A stretch of DNA of 64,000 bases from Chryseomicrobium palamuruense (GCF_042649045.1 NZ_JBHSEF010000021.1:1-64000); one strand, 5' to 3'; positions 1 to 8,742 are shown, counted from the stretch's first letter. Notes: generated from the letters alone by a model not told the origin. Numbers and translations are program-made.

Positions 1-34
1 TTCGTCCTGAGCCAGGATCAAACTCTCCATAATA
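1..34 (-). rRNA. rrs: 16S rRNA, 5' end only (partial)
   Basis: The reverse complement contains the universal 16S start AGAGTTTGATCCTGGCTCAG followed by GACGAA, so the window opens inside a 16S gene transcribed leftwards out of the window. The mature 5' end is placed near position 34 by alignment with the Bacillus 16S start; this boundary is approximate. The gene lies directly downstream of an eight-tRNA cluster in the same orientation, so tRNAs and rRNA are probably one transcript. Confidence 0.95.
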
Positions 35-178
35 GAGAACTTAATATAAGCTCTAGTTAGTTGCTGGCATCTTAATGATGTCCAAAAAAATATCCTTCTC
101 CACTAACGAGGGTTAGCTTCGAAAGGTTGTTTTAACGTCTTGCATGTTCAGTTTTCAATGTTCAAGGTTTAAATAAAT
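35..178 (-). other. pre-16S leader between tRNA-Gly and 16S
   Basis: The stretch has no ORF or tRNA. On the minus strand it contains TTGAAAACTGAACATGCAAG, a sequence typical of Bacillales rRNA leaders and spacers (boxA-like antitermination and processing region). It is AT-rich and ends at the 16S start. The role in rRNA processing and antitermination is inferred from position and similarity to known leaders. Confidence 0.6.
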
Positions 179-252
179 TGGAGCGGGTGAAGGGAATCGA
201 ACCCTCATCACCAGCTTGGAAGGCTGGGGTTTTACCACTAAACTACACCCGC
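179..252 (-). tRNA. tRNA-Gly(TCC)
   Basis: The minus strand folds as a full cloverleaf with acceptor GCGGGTG/CACCCGC, a GGTTCGATTCC T-arm and anticodon TCC in loop CTTCCAA. The 3' CCA is encoded. It is the last tRNA before the 16S gene. Confidence 0.95.
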
Positions 253-277
253 GTAGTATGATTATATGAAATTACAT

Positions 278-354
<77 letters not shown>

Positions 355-365
355 ATTAATATGAA

Positions 366-451
<86 letters not shown>

Positions 452-520
452 GTAGTCAATATAATTGCTTTTGCGACAAATATTATTTTACGATAACTTA
501 CACCTTGTGTCAAGGGTAAA

Positions 521-596
521 TGGTGAGCCATGAAGGACTCGAACCTTCGACCCTCTGATTAAAAGTCAGATGCTCTACCAACTGAGCTAATGGCTC
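521..596 (-). tRNA. tRNA-Lys(TTT)
   Basis: Cloverleaf with acceptor GAGCCAT/ATGGCTC, anticodon TTT in CTTTTAA, T-arm GGTTCGAGTCC, encoded CCA. Confidence 0.95.
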
Positions 597-602
597 GTAA
601 AA

Positions 603-677
603 TGGCTGGGGTACTAGGATTCGAACCTAGGCATGATGGAATCAAAATCCATTGCCTTACCGCTTGGCTATACCCCA
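603..677 (-). tRNA. tRNA-Gln(TTG)
   Basis: Cloverleaf with acceptor TGGGGTA/TACCCCA, D-arm AGCCAAGCGGTAAGGC as in known Bacillus tRNA-Gln, anticodon TTG in loop TTTTGAT, encoded CCA. Confidence 0.95.
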
Positions 678-686
678 GTATTAAAA

Positions 687-762
687 TGGCGGTCCCGACG
701 GGAATCGAACCCGCGATCTCCTGCGTGACAGGCAGGCATGTTAACCGCTACACCACGGGACC
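687..762 (-). tRNA. tRNA-Asp(GTC)
   Basis: Cloverleaf with acceptor GGTCCCG/CGGGACC, anticodon GTC in loop CTGTCAC, discriminator G and encoded CCA. Confidence 0.95.
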
Positions 763-789
763 TATGTATAAAAGAAAATATTTGAAGAA

Positions 790-861
790 TGACCCCTACG
801 GGATTCGAACCCGTGTTACCGCCGTGAAAGGGCGGTGTCTTAACCGCTTGACCAAGGGGCC
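790..861 (-). tRNA. tRNA-Glu(TTC), CCA not encoded
   Basis: Cloverleaf with acceptor GGCCCCT/AGGGGTC, anticodon TTC in loop CTTTCAC and discriminator A. The following bases are TTC rather than CCA, so this is the only tRNA of the eight without an encoded CCA tail and it needs nucleotidyltransferase addition after 3' trimming. Confidence 0.95.
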
Positions 862-867
862 ATGTAA

Positions 868-943
868 TGGCTCCGAAGGCAGGACTCGAACCTGCGACCT
901 GCCGGTTAACAGCCGGATGCTCTACCAACTGAGCTACTTCGGA
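868..943 (-). tRNA. tRNA-Asn(GTT)
   Basis: Cloverleaf with acceptor TCCGAAG/CTTCGGA, anticodon GTT in loop CTGTTAA, T-arm GGTTCGAGTCC, encoded CCA. It is the first gene of the cluster, about 35 nt downstream of the predicted transcription start. Confidence 0.95.
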
Positions 944-984
944 ATCGTGTGATTTGTTGTCGGCGTCATCAGCTGACTTTTATT

Positions 985-1013
985 ATTATAGACAGGGCTA
1001 TAAAGAACGTCAA
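985..1013 (-). promoter_or_regulatory. tRNA/rRNA operon promoter
   Basis: On the minus strand TTGACG (1008-1013), a 17-bp spacer and TATAAT (985-990) form a near-consensus sigma-A promoter. The AT-rich stretch upstream, which lies in the 3' end of sprT, could act as an UP element. It is the only strong promoter seen before the eight tRNAs and the 16S gene. Confidence 0.85.
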
Positions 1014-1019
1014 CTGTTT

Positions 1020-1499
1020 TTAAAGATATTTTCCTTTATTTTTTTCACCTCTATATTGGAGAGTCCCCCAACACTTGCCACACCTGAATTTATCCGTATT
1101 CATTCGAATTTTCCGACTATAGTTATGCCCACATTTCAAACAAATATACAGATGAATTTTCTTTTTTACGAAAGGTCTTTCAGTAGGTAATGCTCGGCAA
1201 AAGCGAGGCGCACCAACTTCCTCAAGTAGACGTTTAAAGTCTAAATCTTGATGACGATACCCTTTTCCTTCCAAATGTAAGTGGTAATGGCACAATTCAT
1301 GACGGATGATTCCAACAAGTTCTTGGCTCTCAAATGCCAAAATATACTTTGGATTGATTTCTATTCGGTGGTCAGCGAGCATATATCTTCCCCCGGTCGT
1401 CCGTAAGCGCGCATTAAATGTAGCGATATGACGGAAAGGTTTCCGAAAATCGCGCATAGAAATTTCTTCGACGAGTTGCTGTAGTTCTTGATCAGTCAT
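1020..1499 (-). CDS. sprT: SprT-like zinc metalloprotein
   Basis: 159 aa, the usual length of the Bacillales SprT-like family (B. subtilis YdcK). HELCH at residues 67-71 is the HExxH zinc-binding motif. A C-terminal zinc ribbon is visible with C120/C123 and C140/C143. The family is related to Spartan/SprT proteins, but the bacterial function is not settled. The start is supported by AAAGGAG 7 nt upstream. It follows tex and precedes the tRNA cluster as in B. subtilis. Its stop codon is only about 7 bp from the -35 box of the tRNA promoter. Confidence 0.9.
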   Translation of the reverse strand: MTDQELQQLVEEISMRDFRKPFRHIATFNARLRTTGGRYMLADHRIEINPKYILAFESQELVGIIRHELCHYHLHLEGKGYRHQDLDFKRLLEEVGAPRFCRALPTERPFVKKKIHLYICLKCGHNYSRKIRMNTDKFRCGKCWGTLQYRGEKNKGKYL

Positions 1500-1512
1500 T
1501 GGGGTACTCCTT

Positions 1513-1542
1513 TAAAAACAGGGCCTCCGATAAGAGAGGCCC
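1513..1542 (-). terminator. terminator after tex
   Basis: Minus-strand stem GGGCCTC/GAGGCCC with an 8-nt loop, followed by TGTTTTT. The T-run runs straight into the Shine-Dalgarno sequence of sprT. Confidence 0.75.
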
Positions 1543-1552
1543 TTTGTTTCGT

Positions 1553-3685
1553 TTATTTAGGTGGAAGCATGGTAAGGGCAATACGACCTTTATTTGCGGA
1601 CACATCTTCTATCCAAACCGTCACAATATCACCGAGTGAAACAACGTCCAAAGGATGTTTGACGAATCCTTTTTTGAGTTTCGAGATATGAACAAGACCA
1701 TCTTGTTTTACGCCAATATCGACAAATGCACCGAAATCGACCACATTCCGAACGGTTCCTTGTAACTCCATTCCAGGTTTCAGGTCTTCCATCTTCAAAA
1801 TATCTTTCTTTAAGAGCGGTTGTGGGAATGCATCGCGCGGATCTCGTAGTGGACGTTTGAGTGCCTCCACAATATCAAGAAACGTCTCTTTTCCGATACC
1901 AAACGTTTCCTGATAGCGGATCCCTTCTAATGCAGACCGAGCTTCTGCCGTACCTAGTTGAGCTGGCTTAAGTTCCGCTTCTTTCATAATTTGTTCCGCC
2001 GCACCATAACTCTCCGGGTGAATGGACGTTTTGTCTAATGGATTCTTTGCTTCAGGCACACGTAAAAACCCGATGGCTTGTTCATACGTCTTTGCACCAA
2101 GCCTTGGCACTTTCTTCAGTTGTGCACGCGAGATGAATTTCCCATTCTCGTTACGCATGGTGACCATATTCTCTGCAACAGTGCGCGACAAGCCCGCTAC
2201 GTATTGAAGTAGCGATGCGGAGGCAGTATTGACGTCTACACCTACTTGGTTAACCGCAGTTTCAACTACGAACTGAAGAGAGTCTGTCAGTTTCTTTTGA
2301 GACACGTCATGTTGATATTGGCCCACGCCTACTGCTTTAGGTTCAATTTTCACAAGCTCGGCAAGTGGATCTTGAATACGTCGTGCAATGGATACCGCAC
2401 TTCGCTGTTCTACCTGTAAATCCGGAAACTCTTGCCGTGCGACTTCTGAGGCTGAGTAAACAGAAGCTCCCGCTTCATTTACAATGACATACGCTGCTTC
2501 AGATTCCGTATTTTGAAGAACATTTGCAATGAATTGCTCGGTTTCACGAGAAGCCGTTCCATTTCCGATGGCGATGAGCGTAATTGGATATTTCTTTAGG
2601 AGCTGACGAACTTTCTCTTCTGCTTCCCGTGCTTTGTTAATCGGTGGATGTGGATAGATAGCATGTATATCTAGTACTTTTCCTGTCTCATCAATAACGG
2701 CTAATTTACAACCTGTCCGGTATGCTGGGTCGACTCCAAGCACGACTTTTCCTTTGAGTGGCGGTTGGAGCAACAAACTCTTTAAGTTCTCTGCAAAGAT
2801 ATGTATTGCTTGTTCTTCAGCCACTTCTGTAAGCGTCGTGCGAACTTCTCGTTCAAGGGCAGGATGCAACAATCGTTTCCATGCATCTTGAATCACGGAC
2901 TGCATATAAGAGTACAGTGTGTGAGTGGATTCTGGTGCCCAGTCTTTTTCAATCAGTCCTTGGGTTAGAACCGGATCCACATCTACCTCGACACGTAATA
3001 CGCCTTCTTTCTCCCCACGATTGAGTGCAAGTGTACGATGGGGGACGATTTTCGCGACAGGTTCCTGATAGTCATAATACATTTCAAATGATTGTTTCTC
3101 ATCTTCTGCACCTTTTTTAATAGAAGAAGTAATAATTGCATGCTTCAGATAGTGTGTACGAAGACGAGTACGAAGCTCCGGATCATCGGCAATCTGCTCG
3201 GCAAGTATATCGGATGCCCCTTGCAATGCTGCTTCTGTAGAGATTACTTCCTCCGTTAAAAATGGGGTGGTGAGCTCTTCCAATGTTACAGAGGGGAATT
3301 CGAGTAATTTTTGTGCAAGTGGTTCAAGTCCCCGTTCTTTTGCAACCGTTGCCTTGGTGCGACGTTTTTGCTTGTATGGGCGGTAAAGATCCTCAACTCG
3401 TTGAAGGACTGTCGCTTGATTGATTCGCTGTTTCAGCTCTTCTGTTAACTTCCCTTGTTCTTCAATTAAGCGTAGGACTTCTTCTTTGCGCTCCGCAAGT
3501 TGATTCATATAGGCATAGCGATCTTCTATCGCTTTAATTTGTACTTCATCTAAAGAGCCCGTCTGCTCTTTACGGTAGCGTGCAATAAACGGGACTGTCG
3601 AGCCATCCTTGAGGAGCGCAATCACCTGCTCCACTTGTGACGGTTTGATTTGCAGTTCTTTGGCGATTAGTTGTACAACGTTCAT
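1553..3685 (-). CDS. tex: Tex family RNA-binding transcription accessory protein
   Basis: 710 aa with the full Tex layout: an N-terminal helical region with YRPYKQKRRTKA, a YqgF/RNase H-like domain (VVLGVDPAYRTGCKLAV region), helix-hairpin-helix repeats, and a C-terminal S1 domain starting near GMELQGTVRNVVDFGAFVDI. Tex proteins bind nucleic acids and RNA polymerase and affect expression broadly; the exact role in Bacillales is unclear. It is the B. subtilis ydcI equivalent and lies between rsbX and sprT as there. Confidence 0.93.
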   Translation of the reverse strand: MNVVQLIAKELQIKPSQVEQVIALLKDGSTVPFIARYRKEQTGSLDEVQIKAIEDRYAYMNQLAERKEEVLRLIEEQGKLTEELKQRINQATVLQRVEDLYRPYKQKRRTKATVAKERGLEPLAQKLLEFPSVTLEELTTPFLTEEVISTEAALQGASDILAEQIADDPELRTRLRTHYLKHAIITSSIKKGAEDEKQSFEMYYDYQEPVAKIVPHRTLALNRGEKEGVLRVEVDVDPVLTQGLIEKDWAPESTHTLYSYMQSVIQDAWKRLLHPALEREVRTTLTEVAEEQAIHIFAENLKSLLLQPPLKGKVVLGVDPAYRTGCKLAVIDETGKVLDIHAIYPHPPINKAREAEEKVRQLLKKYPITLIAIGNGTASRETEQFIANVLQNTESEAAYVIVNEAGASVYSASEVARQEFPDLQVEQRSAVSIARRIQDPLAELVKIEPKAVGVGQYQHDVSQKKLTDSLQFVVETAVNQVGVDVNTASASLLQYVAGLSRTVAENMVTMRNENGKFISRAQLKKVPRLGAKTYEQAIGFLRVPEAKNPLDKTSIHPESYGAAEQIMKEAELKPAQLGTAEARSALEGIRYQETFGIGKETFLDIVEALKRPLRDPRDAFPQPLLKKDILKMEDLKPGMELQGTVRNVVDFGAFVDIGVKQDGLVHISKLKKGFVKHPLDVVSLGDIVTVWIEDVSANKGRIALTMLPPK

Positions 3686-3726
3686 TTGGACACATCCTTT
3701 ACTTCAGCTACCCTTTAGAATACCAC

Positions 3727-3757
3727 AAAATAAAGACCCCTACAGGATGTAGAGGTC
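3727..3757 (-). terminator. terminator at the end of the sigma-B operon
   Basis: Minus-strand stem GACCTCTAC/GTAGGGGTC followed by TTTATTTTG. The 5' arm overlaps the rsbX stop codon. Confidence 0.75.
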
Positions 3758-4364
3758 ATTCTTCTGATTGGTGGTAAGTAGCAGCGATAAATGTCGCATC
3801 ATCACCAAACTTCATATCTTTCATCACATGATGGTAAAGTTGGTCCGCAGAACTTGATGCTTTCAGTAAGCCTTTCGGATTGCGGATGTCCACCCCATCA
3901 GAGTGAAGAAGAAAAACGTCGCCTGAGTAAACAGGATACGTCTGAGTTCGTAAGCTTTGCTTGCGCCCTGACAAATACCCCATTACGGGTAGTGGGTAGA
4001 CCATCTTATCAAAGCGTTTTTGATACATATAGAACTTCACATTTCCTACGCAACTGTAGGAAAGTGTCTTTTGCTTATAATCAATCTTAACTAGAGCAAC
4101 TGCCGCGCCTCGCTTATACGTCATTTGTTCATTACAACGTTGTATCAACTGATCAATCGATTCATCAGCATACTCTGTTAAAATTTCCGGGATAACATCT
4201 GCTGATTCTTTAGCCACCGGCCCATTTCCTAGACCATCTGCAATGGCACAGAGAAAAAATTCAGGATGCTCCGCAATATAATATGTATCTCCTGAGAGAC
4301 GATTCCCATTTTTCGCTTCATTATATACGCGGACATGAATCGAAGACGAATGGATTTCTTCCAT
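3756..4364 (-). CDS. rsbX: RsbX, PP2C-type serine phosphatase of the sigma-B pathway
   Basis: 202 aa, a minimal PP2C/SpoIIE-type phosphatase. The metal-binding motifs are ADGLGNG near the N-terminus, HSDGVDIR in the middle and GDDATFIA near the end. By analogy with B. subtilis it dephosphorylates RsbS and RsbR and so damps stressosome signalling. It is the last gene of the sigma-B operon; its ATG abuts the sigB stop region with essentially no gap, so translation is probably coupled. Confidence 0.92.
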   Translation of the reverse strand: MEEIHSSSIHVRVYNEAKNGNRLSGDTYYIAEHPEFFLCAIADGLGNGPVAKESADVIPEILTEYADESIDQLIQRCNEQMTYKRGAAVALVKIDYKQKTLSYSCVGNVKFYMYQKRFDKMVYPLPVMGYLSGRKQSLRTQTYPVYSGDVFLLHSDGVDIRNPKGLLKASSSADQLYHHVMKDMKFGDDATFIAATYHQSEE

Positions 4365-5146
4365 TAGTCCATTCCACCCGCAGACAAAATAGCGTCTTGT
4401 AACTTTTTAATCGCTTTACGCTGGATACGGGAGACATGCATTTGCGAAATACCCAAGCGTTCACCAGCATCTTTTTGACTGAGCTGTTCGATATAGGTAA
4501 GCTGAATAACTTCCTTCTCACGGTCAGACAAGTATTTTAATGCATTGGCTACAAGCATACGTTGGTCGGTCTTTTCAAACTCTCCGTCTTCTTGTCCGAT
4601 GACATCAAATAACGTGATGGTACTTCCTTCAGAATCCGCCTCTAGAGAGTGATCCATTGAAAGCGCCTGATAGCTTTTCCCCATCTCCATTGCTTCTAGG
4701 ACATCTTCTATATCCACTTCTAGATAAGAAGCGATTTCTGCAACTTGTGGAGACCTTTGCAATTGAGTCGTCAACTCTTCAGCAGTCGCACGAATACGCG
4801 GACCGAGTTCTTTGATGCGCCTTGGCACATGAACAGCCCATGTCTTGTCTCGTAAGAATCTTTTAATTTCACCGATAATAGTAGGGACAGCAAAGGCTTC
4901 AAAACTTCGACCAAAACTAGCATCGTATCGTTTCATCGCACCTAACAATCCGAGCATCCCCACCTGAGCGATATCTTCATGGTATGATTTACCGTTTGAA
5001 TATTTCCGAGCAATCGATTCCACAAGTCGTTGGTAGTGCAGCACTAATTGCGTCTGAGCTTCTTCCGAGTTCGTTTCTTGATAGTCACGAAGCCAATCGA
5101 GTACTTGCTCTTTGGAAGCTTGATTAGGATAAGACGTTTTCGACAT
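4364..5146 (-). CDS. sigB: RNA polymerase sigma factor SigB
   Basis: 260 aa, a group 3 sigma-70 factor of the SigB/SigF/SigG class. Region 2 (DIAQVGMLGLLGAMKRYD), region 3 and a region 4 helix-turn-helix (SQKDAGERLGISQMHVSRIQ) are all visible. It directs the general stress regulon at GTTTAA/GGGTAT-type promoters and is held by anti-sigma RsbW. It overlaps rsbW by 23 bp, the usual coupling that keeps the two proteins in balance. Several promoters in this window match its target class. Confidence 0.97.
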   Translation of the reverse strand: MSKTSYPNQASKEQVLDWLRDYQETNSEEAQTQLVLHYQRLVESIARKYSNGKSYHEDIAQVGMLGLLGAMKRYDASFGRSFEAFAVPTIIGEIKRFLRDKTWAVHVPRRIKELGPRIRATAEELTTQLQRSPQVAEIASYLEVDIEDVLEAMEMGKSYQALSMDHSLEADSEGSTITLFDVIGQEDGEFEKTDQRMLVANALKYLSDREKEVIQLTYIEQLSQKDAGERLGISQMHVSRIQRKAIKKLQDAILSAGGMD

Positions 5147-5594
5147 TACCGTTCACCTGCTCAGATCTGACGTTTTTCGTCATGAAGATCGTGACACCTT
5201 CTTGATGATGAACTTTTACTTCGTCCATTAACGTCTCAATCAGGTAAAGCCCAAGACCTCCCTCACGCATAAAGGATACTTCCTCAGATTCTGAGTAGGG
5301 TCCGAGCTTAGCACGTGTTTCTTGGAAATCAAAACTCTTCCCATGATCAGCTACCATGATTTCCATTTTTTCTTCGTAAAGTGCGCAGCCGATGACGACT
5401 TCGCCTTCTTCATTTTCCGCGTAGGCATGTTGAACCGCATTGGTTATCGCTTCGCTTGCTGCAATTTTCACATCTTCAATATCGTCATAAGAAAACCCTA
5501 GACGATTCGCCAGACCTGAAATAGTTAGACGAGCCACACTGACGAATTGTGTTTTAGCAGGCACTCGTATTTCGACGTAATCAAATGGCTTCAT
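5124..5594 (-). CDS. rsbW: RsbW, anti-sigma-B factor and serine kinase
   Basis: 156 aa GHKL-type kinase. Visible ATP-binding motifs are EAITNAVQHAY (N box), VADHGKSFD (G1) and EGGLGLYLIETL (G2). In this family RsbW binds and inhibits SigB and phosphorylates the antagonist RsbV. It sits between rsbV (1-bp gap) and sigB (23-bp overlap). Confidence 0.96.
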   Translation of the reverse strand: MKPFDYVEIRVPAKTQFVSVARLTISGLANRLGFSYDDIEDVKIAASEAITNAVQHAYAENEEGEVVIGCALYEEKMEIMVADHGKSFDFQETRAKLGPYSESEEVSFMREGGLGLYLIETLMDEVKVHHQEGVTIFMTKNVRSEQVNGNVENVLS

Positions 5595-5595
5595 C

Positions 5596-5925
5596 TTAAT
5601 TCACCTCTCTTGGTGCAGATTCTATGTCCATAATTTCTCCGAGGCCAGTTATATCGAATAAACGTTTTAAACGGGAAGATAACCCGATAAGTTTCAATTT
5701 CGCATTTTCCGCTTTTGCTTTTTTAAAGAATCCTACAATCACGCCAAGTCCTGTTGAATCCATATAGGAAACTTCAGAAAAATCTAAAATAATTTCTTTG
5801 GAATCATCGAGTGTAATTTCCGTCAATTTTTCACGGAGCATTGGAGCAGTGAACGCATCAATTTCTCCTTCAATAAAACCTAATACTTTACTTTCTTGGT
5901 GTTGTAAATCTACTGAAATATTCAT
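5596..5925 (-). CDS. rsbV: RsbV, anti-anti-sigma factor
   Basis: 109 aa STAS-domain protein. The phosphorylatable serine is S57 in SYMDSTGLGV, matching S56 of B. subtilis RsbV. Unphosphorylated RsbV captures RsbW and frees SigB. It is preceded by a sigma-B-type promoter in the gap after rsbU, which would give the known autoregulatory loop. Confidence 0.96.
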   Translation of the reverse strand: MNISVDLQHQESKVLGFIEGEIDAFTAPMLREKLTEITLDDSKEIILDFSEVSYMDSTGLGVIVGFFKKAKAENAKLKLIGLSSRLKRLFDITGLGEIMDIESAPREVN

Positions 5926-5965
5926 GTCATTTTCCCCTGTTCTATTATATAAAGTTTAACTTTCT

Positions 5966-5992
5966 ATACCCCTCCCGTGAGAAGGAGTAAAC
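5966..5992 (-). promoter_or_regulatory. sigma-B autoregulatory promoter before rsbV
   Basis: On the minus strand GTTTAC (5987-5992), 15 bp, then GGGTAT (5966-5971). This matches the sigma-B consensus GTTTAA/GGGTAT with one change in the -35 box. Its position between rsbU and rsbV is that of the known internal sigma-B-dependent promoter of B. subtilis. Confidence 0.8.
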
Positions 5993-5994
5993 AT

Positions 5995-6996
5995 TTAGGC
6001 AGCTCTTTTTAATATAACAAGCGTAAAATCGTCACGAAGTTCAAAGTCTTGTAACAAAATAAGTTCCTTATAAACATACTCCACCATGTCTTGGGCAGGT
6101 TCATCTTTGACATCTTCAATGATTTGCATCACTTTCTCCATCTCAATAAAACCTTCCTGGGATCGACACTCCGTGACACCGTCTGTCATTAGAACAATAA
6201 AGTCACCTGGCTCTAAGTGGACGGACTGATGTTTATACGTCGTATTAGGCAACACACCGAGAAGAAGACCTTCTACGAATAGTTCGTGAAAGGCCTTCTC
6301 ACGCACGGAATAATGAAGAGCAGGTTCGTGCCCAGCGGATGCATATAAAAATTCATGCGTCGCAGTATTGTACCCTCCATATACCATGGAAACGAACATC
6401 GAATCCGTCACACTTCGCTCGACGATGCGATTGATGATATCCAGGACGAGAGATGGATCTTTATCGGCCCCGTCCACACTGTCCATTCCATTTTTAATCA
6501 TGGACATGCACAGGGCAGCTGGAATCCCTTTCCCGATGACATCTGCCACACCAATTCCTACTGCTTTTGCATCTGATAAGAAGTGCACATAATCTCCGTT
6601 CATCTCTTTAGATGGTACAGAAAGCATGCCGATGTCCACACCTTCAATTTCAGGTACAGAAGTTTTCAGCAATGTCTTTTGAACATTCGCAGCTAAATCC
6701 ATTTCTATCCGAAAATTCTCTTGTTTTTGAATCAAGTTTTGGTGTTCATGCAGGGCAAGTCCGTAGCGAACCATCACCTCAATTAGTAAATCAAATGAAT
6801 GATGAATTGTTGTTGGAATATCCGGAGATATCTCTTCAAGTGCCGATCTATGTATTCCAATCATCTCTTCTGGAGAAATATTCTTTTGGATAAGCTGTTT
6901 ACTGAACGTCTGCCCTTCATAAAGGTTTAATTCATTTTGATTCTCAAGGTAATTTCGCAGAATAGCTCTATATTGCCTTTCCACTTCTTGAGGCAT
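5995..6996 (-). CDS. rsbU: RsbU, PP2C phosphatase activated by RsbT
   Basis: 333 aa. Residues 1 to about 85 form the helical RsbT-binding dimerisation domain; the rest is a SpoIIE-type PP2C domain with GVADVIGKGIPAALCM and VLMTDGVTECR. It dephosphorylates RsbV-P after environmental stress. The start MPQEVERQYR lies in the same position as in known RsbU proteins and follows rsbT after 13 bp. Confidence 0.96.
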   Translation of the reverse strand: MPQEVERQYRAILRNYLENQNELNLYEGQTFSKQLIQKNISPEEMIGIHRSALEEISPDIPTTIHHSFDLLIEVMVRYGLALHEHQNLIQKQENFRIEMDLAANVQKTLLKTSVPEIEGVDIGMLSVPSKEMNGDYVHFLSDAKAVGIGVADVIGKGIPAALCMSMIKNGMDSVDGADKDPSLVLDIINRIVERSVTDSMFVSMVYGGYNTATHEFLYASAGHEPALHYSVREKAFHELFVEGLLLGVLPNTTYKHQSVHLEPGDFIVLMTDGVTECRSQEGFIEMEKVMQIIEDVKDEPAQDMVEYVYKELILLQDFELRDDFTLVILKRAA

Positions 6997-7009
6997 TCAC
7001 CTTCACTCC

Positions 7010-7411
7010 TTAACGCAACCATTTTGTAGCTGTTATCGTCGTTCCTTGTCCAACTTCAGTATCCACCTTAAATTCATCCATCAATCGCTTTACCCCTGGC
7101 ATTCCTGCCCCGAGCCCACCTGATGTCGTATAGCCATCTTCCATGACTTTTCGTAAATCTGGAATTCCAGGTCCCTGATCAGCCGCAATGATGATGAGAC
7201 CTCTCAACGCACCATCTGCTATCCGTTCAATTGTAATTTTGCCTTTCCCGGCATATAAGTATATATTACGGGCCAGTTCACTTATCGCTGTTGTGATTCG
7301 AGCCTGGTCAACAGTTCCGAAACCGACTTCCTTTGCCTCGTTACGTCCAAGCTGTCTCGCTGCAACGATATCCCATTCCGTAATGATATCTACAGAAGAC
7401 TCGATGCTCAT
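7010..7411 (-). CDS. rsbT: RsbT, switch kinase of the stressosome
   Basis: 133 aa GHKL kinase with SELARNIYLYAGKG (N box) and AADQGPGIPDL (G1). It phosphorylates RsbS and RsbR, and once released from the stressosome it activates RsbU. It lies between rsbS and rsbU with short gaps. Confidence 0.96.
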   Translation of the reverse strand: MSIESSVDIITEWDIVAARQLGRNEAKEVGFGTVDQARITTAISELARNIYLYAGKGKITIERIADGALRGLIIIAADQGPGIPDLRKVMEDGYTTSGGLGAGMPGVKRLMDEFKVDTEVGQGTTITATKWLR

Positions 7412-7417
7412 AATGGA

Positions 7418-7780
7418 TTAGTCCTCCAATTCTCGTTCTAGTTTTTCCAATCCATTCTCTAAATCAAGGGCTGTGGCTACATCTTCCAAACGGATACCCA
7501 GCTCAATCAGAGTAATCGCGACAGCAGGTTGGATACCGGTGATAACGACTTTTGCTCCCATAAGACCGGACATGCTTATCACGTCGCCTAATACTTTTGC
7601 TATAAATGAGTCAATAAAATCGATGGATGTCAAATCAATGACAACGCCACGCGCTGCTGTCGTGTGTAATTTATCGAGTAAATCTTCTTGGAAAGAGAGT
7701 GCCATTTGATCATCAAGTTCCCACTGGATCGAAACAATCAATGTGTCTCGGAGTTTTAATATCGGAATTCTAGTTCTCAT
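7418..7780 (-). CDS. rsbS: RsbS, stressosome scaffold and antagonist
   Basis: 120 aa single STAS domain. The phosphorylation site is S58 in DFIDSFIAKVLGD, matching S59 of B. subtilis. It forms the stressosome core with RsbR and sequesters RsbT. Its start overlaps the rsbR stop by 4 bp. Confidence 0.95.
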   Translation of the reverse strand: MRTRIPILKLRDTLIVSIQWELDDQMALSFQEDLLDKLHTTAARGVVIDLTSIDFIDSFIAKVLGDVISMSGLMGAKVVITGIQPAVAITLIELGIRLEDVATALDLENGLEKLERELED

Positions 7781-8607
7781 TCTTCTTCCACCTCTACAAT
7801 TTGTCGTTTGGTAATGGCAAGCGCCTGTTCCATTCCGCGCTGCAAAGTGCTGGTTGTTGTAAAGTCATTCAAGTTGATGCCAAGAGCCACAATTGTCTGA
7901 GCAATTTCTGGACGGATGCCCACGAGCATACACTTTGCTCCGACCAAACGAACGGCATCTGCTGCTTGAATGATATGATGTGCTACCATTGTATCGACGA
8001 CCGGAACACCTGTGATATCAAGGAGAACCACTTCTGAACGGTGTTTCACCACACCCTGCAACAAGTTTTCCATAATCAGTTTTGCACGTTCCGTGTCAAT
8101 GGTGCCTACAAGCGGCATCACTGAAATTTTGTCGAATACCGGAATGAGAGAGGCAGATAATTCTTGCAGAGCCATTTTCTGAAGCTGCACGGTGCGTTCC
8201 CATGTTTTCGAGTATGCTTCGACGATGCTATGGTTTAGCGGAGTCAACCACTTGTTCATTAAACGTATGTAGCTTGCTGAGTTTGAGTTGTTAAGGAAAC
8301 CAGATTGTTCCATATTATGATAGATTGCTTCAGTAAAATTTGTCATTGCTTTCATGACAAATGAAATAGACCATCCATGGCGTGAGATTTTCACTGAAAA
8401 ATCTTCAATCTGCTTCGTAAAGTCTTTATCATTTTCAGTTAGGCTGACAATCATCAAGTCGCCAAATTCACGAGCCGTCGAATCAATCATGCTATCGGAC
8501 ATGATTTGAAAAAATTTGCCGTCTTCTTCTTCTTCCATTAATTGTTTCCATGTTTCAAGAATCGAGTTCATATTCTCGCTAATATAATTGGCTAGTGTTG
8601 CATTCAT
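7777..8607 (-). CDS. rsbR: RsbR, stressosome sensor
   Basis: 276 aa. The N-terminal half (about 1-135) is the helical non-haem globin-like sensor domain; the C-terminal STAS domain starts near 160. Both regulatory threonines are present, T172 in GTIDTER and T206 in VPVVDTMVAHH, matching T171 and T205 of B. subtilis RsbR. The ORF is open for 22 more codons upstream, but this ATG is preceded by AAGGAG (12-nt spacing) and gives the family N-terminus. Only one RsbR-type gene is present in this cluster. Confidence 0.93.
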   Translation of the reverse strand: MNATLANYISENMNSILETWKQLMEEEEDGKFFQIMSDSMIDSTAREFGDLMIVSLTENDKDFTKQIEDFSVKISRHGWSISFVMKAMTNFTEAIYHNMEQSGFLNNSNSASYIRLMNKWLTPLNHSIVEAYSKTWERTVQLQKMALQELSASLIPVFDKISVMPLVGTIDTERAKLIMENLLQGVVKHRSEVVLLDITGVPVVDTMVAHHIIQAADAVRLVGAKCMLVGIRPEIAQTIVALGINLNDFTTTSTLQRGMEQALAITKRQIVEVEEE

Positions 8608-8690
8608 GAGTAGGAGACACTCCTTCAAAATAGGTATTAGTTTTATTGTAGCGGAAAGTAAGCAAATGCGCACTCCTAACCTTCCACCGA

Positions 8691-8742
8691 AATAAAAACA
8701 GACAAAGCACGTACATATCGTAGCTTTGTCTGTTTTATGTAT
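8691..8742 (-). terminator. terminator after ndoA
   Basis: Long stem AAAACAGACAAAGC/GCTTTGTCTGTTTT followed on the minus strand by TTTTATTT. It separates ndoA from rsbR, so the sigma-B operon must have its own promoter; I see only TACAAT at 8653-8658 with no good -35 box. Confidence 0.85.

Noticed and set aside
590..952. Open reading frames of 86-120 codons across the tRNA genes
   Set aside because: They run through eight well-formed tRNA cloverleafs and have no ribosome binding sites; they are chance frames.
7777..8673. The longer RsbR with 22 extra N-terminal residues
   Set aside because: The extra stretch is hydrophobic and unlike RsbR; the internal ATG has a ribosome binding site and matches the family start.
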